Shown here in pieces: positions 62,177-64,000 of a DNA stretch of 64,000 nucleotides (positions are counted from its first letter, which is position 1; each line of letters begins with the position of its first letter). The stretch covers positions 62,001-126,000 of the forward strand of contig NZ_JASBRI010000003.1 of NCBI RefSeq assembly GCF_030149515.1. The letters are read 5' to 3'. A program made the position numbers and the translations under genes. The DNA is from Maricaulis sp. Lineage in GTDB: Bacteria > Pseudomonadota > Alphaproteobacteria > Caulobacterales > Maricaulaceae. The notes below the pieces were generated by a model. That model made no database searches, was not told the origin of the DNA, and was given only the letters and a program-made list of their open reading frames with translations.

Positions 62177-63379
62177 TCACACCGCCATGAAAATACCGAC
62201 GAACAGCAGAAGCAGCAGTCCGAACGACAGGATGATCGAATAGACGAAGTCCATGAACAGCGTGCGGACCGCCGAGGAAAAGCGGCCGTGGGCATAGACC
62301 GTCCGGTGCAGCCGGTAGAGATAATAGTTCGACCACAGCACGAAGACGAGCATCGCCCAGCCCGCACCGATGGTCAGACTCATCAGCCCCAGCAGGATAA
62401 ACTGGAAGAAAAGAAAGGCGTGGAAATGCAGCGACACGATGAGGTGGTCGTAGAAGAAGAAGCCACGCTTGTAGAAGTGCGTCGCCGCCAGCAGCAGGGC
62501 GTAGATCGGCAGCATCAGAAACAGAAGCCGCGGCGCCCAGGTCTTCATGGCCACCCACAGTGCCTCGCCCTCGGTATCCACGATCCGGTCGGCCTGATCG
62601 GCCAAACGCTGGCGGAACCAGAGCGGCAGCTCGGTGATGTCGTCGTCGAGCGAGATGTTCCAGCCCTCCATTTCCACCACCTCGTCCTCGCCATCGCTGG
62701 CCGTTTCGGAGTCTGGGTAGAATTCGGGCAATAGCGCCTGGCGCAGGTTGAGCTTGATGTCCTCCAGATTCTGCTGGCGCTGCATGGCCCTGACTTCCGG
62801 CGGCACCGCCTCCATGGCGTCGAGTTCGGCCTGCGCGGCATCCAGCCCGGCGGTCACCTGGTCGCGAACCTCCGGCGGCGCGTTTTCAAGCCCCGCGCGG
62901 GCTTCCTCCAGTCCCTGCCTGTTCGCCTCGATATCGCCGGCATCCGGCGCCGTGCCGCCGCCATTGACCAGCGAGAAGGCGAGGAAGAAGAGAACGCTGG
63001 CGGTCAGGTAGAGCCGGAAGGGCATGACATAACGCGCCCTCACGCCGGAGAGGTATTGCCGGGTGAGCTTGCCGGGCCGGAACATGAGAGCGGGCAGTGT
63101 GCGCCACAACCGCCCCTCGATCCCGAACAGCCCGTCCAGTACATCCAGCAGAAGATCCCAGATCGGCCGGTGAAAGGTGTCCGATGTCTGGCCGCAGCTG
63201 TGGCAGACCGGACCCGAGAGCACCGTCCCGCAATTGGAACACGTCCCGGCCGGGGTCGGCGATTCGAAGACCGAATAGTGGTCTGCCTTCTTTCGCTTGG
63301 ACGACTGGATGGCGTCGCCGACCTCACCGCTGCCTGTTCCGGCGACAATCGCGTCGGAAACCGTATCTCCACCCGTCAT
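62177..63379 (-). CDS. DUF3667 family membrane protein, second copy
   Basis: A 400-residue paralogue of the protein at 10618-11658. It has a cytoplasmic N-terminal region, the zinc ribbon CSNCGTVLSGPVCHSCGQ, then GIEGRLWRTLPALMFRPGKLTRQYLSGVRARYVMPFRLYLT, a transmembrane helix, a large soluble domain with heptad-like helices (residues 150-230) and four helices at the C-terminus. It is longer by about 50 residues than the other copy. Function unknown. A terminator stem from the upstream gene ends two bases before its start codon. Confidence 0.85.
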   Translation of the reverse strand: MTGGDTVSDAIVAGTGSGEVGDAIQSSKRKKADHYSVFESPTPAGTCSNCGTVLSGPVCHSCGQTSDTFHRPIWDLLLDVLDGLFGIEGRLWRTLPALMFRPGKLTRQYLSGVRARYVMPFRLYLTASVLFFLAFSLVNGGGTAPDAGDIEANRQGLEEARAGLENAPPEVRDQVTAGLDAAQAELDAMEAVPPEVRAMQRQQNLEDIKLNLRQALLPEFYPDSETASDGEDEVVEMEGWNISLDDDITELPLWFRQRLADQADRIVDTEGEALWVAMKTWAPRLLFLMLPIYALLLAATHFYKRGFFFYDHLIVSLHFHAFLFFQFILLGLMSLTIGAGWAMLVFVLWSNYYLYRLHRTVYAHGRFSSAVRTLFMDFVYSIILSFGLLLLLFVGIFMAV

Positions 63380-63380
63380 G

Positions 63381-63429
63381 AAAAAGCCCCGCGACCTGCC
63401 ATCAAAACGTCAAGCTAGGTCCGCGGGGC
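63381..63429 (-). terminator. Terminator of the peptide-binding protein gene, adjoining the DUF3667 start
   Basis: On the minus strand, GCCCCGCG plus AGGT at 63429-63417 pairs with ACCT plus CGCGGGGC at 63397-63386, with a loop of about 19 bases. The T-run TTTTT is at 63385-63381, and the DUF3667 ATG is at 63379-63377. The downstream arm contains the only GGGG that could serve as ribosome-binding site. Confidence 0.8.
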
Positions 63430-63449
63430 TCTGTCTGGCAAGCGGCGCC

Positions 63450-64000
63450 CTATTCTTCGCCGGCTTCGGCCTGGCTGGAGGCGAGGCAAAGGTAACGCGT
63501 CCGGTGGATATCGACGATATTGTCTTCCCAGCCCGTCACATCCGGATTCACCAGATTTTTCGAGACATAATAGACGATCGGGATGATCGGCATGTCGTCG
63601 ATCAGCGTCTGTTCGGCGCGCGCCAGCATGCGGCCGCGCACTTCCAGGTCCTGTTCCCGGTTCGCCGCCGTGACCAACGCGTCGTACTCCGGATTATTGT
63701 AGCGGGAGTAGTTCATCGGAATCGAACGGTACTCCCCGAGGAACAGGAAGTTGTAGGGATCGTTGTAGTCCGCGATCCAGCCGCCATCGGCAATCTGGAA
63801 GTCCTGGGCGCGCAGATTGTCGTAGTGGATCTGCGTATCGTTCACGATGAGTTCGGGTTCGACCCATTCGGCAATCGCGGACCAGTCGTTCTGAACCACC
63901 GGTGCCACACGCGGATTGTCCCGTGTCGCGCGGTACGTGTATTCGAACTGCAGCGGATTGTCGGGGCCGAAACCGGCCTCTTCCAGCAGCTCACGGGCCC
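63450..64000 (-). CDS. Peptide ABC transporter substrate-binding protein (partial, C-terminal part)
   Basis: The visible 183 codons are the C-terminal part of a SBP_bac_5 (OppA/DppA-like) periplasmic binding protein; the gene continues past the window end. Recognisable are RELLEEAGFGPDNPLQFEYTY, DFQIADGGWIADYNDPYNFLFLGEYRS, YNNPEYDALVTAANREQD and MPIIPIVYYVSKNLVNPDVTGWEDNI. It should bind oligopeptides for an ABC importer whose other genes lie outside. Its stop is followed by the terminator at 63381-63429. Confidence 0.9.
   Translation of the reverse strand, partial: ARELLEEAGFGPDNPLQFEYTYRATRDNPRVAPVVQNDWSAIAEWVEPELIVNDTQIHYDNLRAQDFQIADGGWIADYNDPYNFLFLGEYRSIPMNYSRYNNPEYDALVTAANREQDLEVRGRMLARAEQTLIDDMPIIPIVYYVSKNLVNPDVTGWEDNIVDIHRTRYLCLASSQAEAGEE

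Overview
The window looks like a chromosomal segment of a GC-rich marine alphaproteobacterium, most likely Caulobacterales or Maricaulales (Maricaulis/Oceanicaulis-like). This is inferred from a circularly permuted two-piece tmRNA gene, an SspB-alpha-type ClpXP adaptor, two DUF2336 proteins, a DUF1491 and a DUF6456 protein, a DivJ-like histidine kinase, and a TonB cluster with DUF3450 and two ExbD genes. Most of it is housekeeping or conserved genes packed into operons, often with ATGA, GTGA or TTGA stop/start overlaps. I saw no phage genes, transposases, integrases, CRISPR arrays or rRNA.

Layout. 0-9 kb (minus strand): a conserved run thyA, a MazG-like pyrophosphatase, folA, hflK, hflC, DUF2065, degP-like, miaA and ilvC, followed by an HTH-like protein and a TVP38 membrane protein. 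9.2-12.4 kb (plus strand): an XRE/2TM regulator, a VOC protein, and a DUF3667 gene flanked by two copies of an 88-base repeat and followed by the frameshifted remnant of a second DUF3667 gene, then the tmRNA gene ssrA. 12.5-15.4 kb: a hypothetical protein, then sspB, a PaaI thioesterase and an MFS transporter as one operon. 15.4-22.4 kb: a YcgN cysteine-cluster protein, a class A PBP, a bacterial voltage-gated ion channel, a GGDEF-EAL protein, a PAN-domain protein and a DUF2336 protein. 22.4-28.8 kb: an S9 peptidase, an unknown protein and the run DUF1491, hypothetical, prfC, mscS.

28.8-36.6 kb: an orphan BcsB-like protein, two secreted unknowns, a DivJ-like kinase, a DUF5330 protein, sufE, a DUF6456 protein and a DnaA domain IV-like HTH protein. 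36.7-44.5 kb (minus strand): a complete Mrp-type cation/proton antiporter operon in which MrpA is split and three D-type subunits are present. 44.7-52.2 kb: a second DUF2336 protein, nfeD with slipin, an MFS exporter, msrB and an oligopeptidase B-like lipoprotein. 52.2-59.3 kb (minus strand): two TonB proteins and a Ton energy-transduction operon (DUF3450, TtpC-like ExbB, ExbB, ExbD, ExbD, TonB, TPR). 59.7-64 kb: tRNA-Gln, tRNA-Pro, sppA, a second intact DUF3667 protein, and the C-terminal part of a peptide ABC transporter binding protein cut by the window end.

Functional links: ssrA tags stalled products and the nearby sspB product would deliver them to ClpXP. thyA, the MazG-like gene and folA are a nucleotide/folate unit. 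HflK, HflC and DegP act in envelope protein quality control, as do SppA and NfeD/slipin. The Mrp operon would exchange Na+ and H+, which fits a marine habitat. The Ton operon would energise outer-membrane receptors encoded elsewhere.

I did not find a clear new defence or mobile system. The most notable points are the heptad His/Ala-rich insertion in MrpC, the split-MrpA operon with an unknown two-helix protein, the decayed tandem duplication of DUF3667, the stand-alone DnaA domain IV-like protein, and the Gly-containing pore filter of the ion channel.
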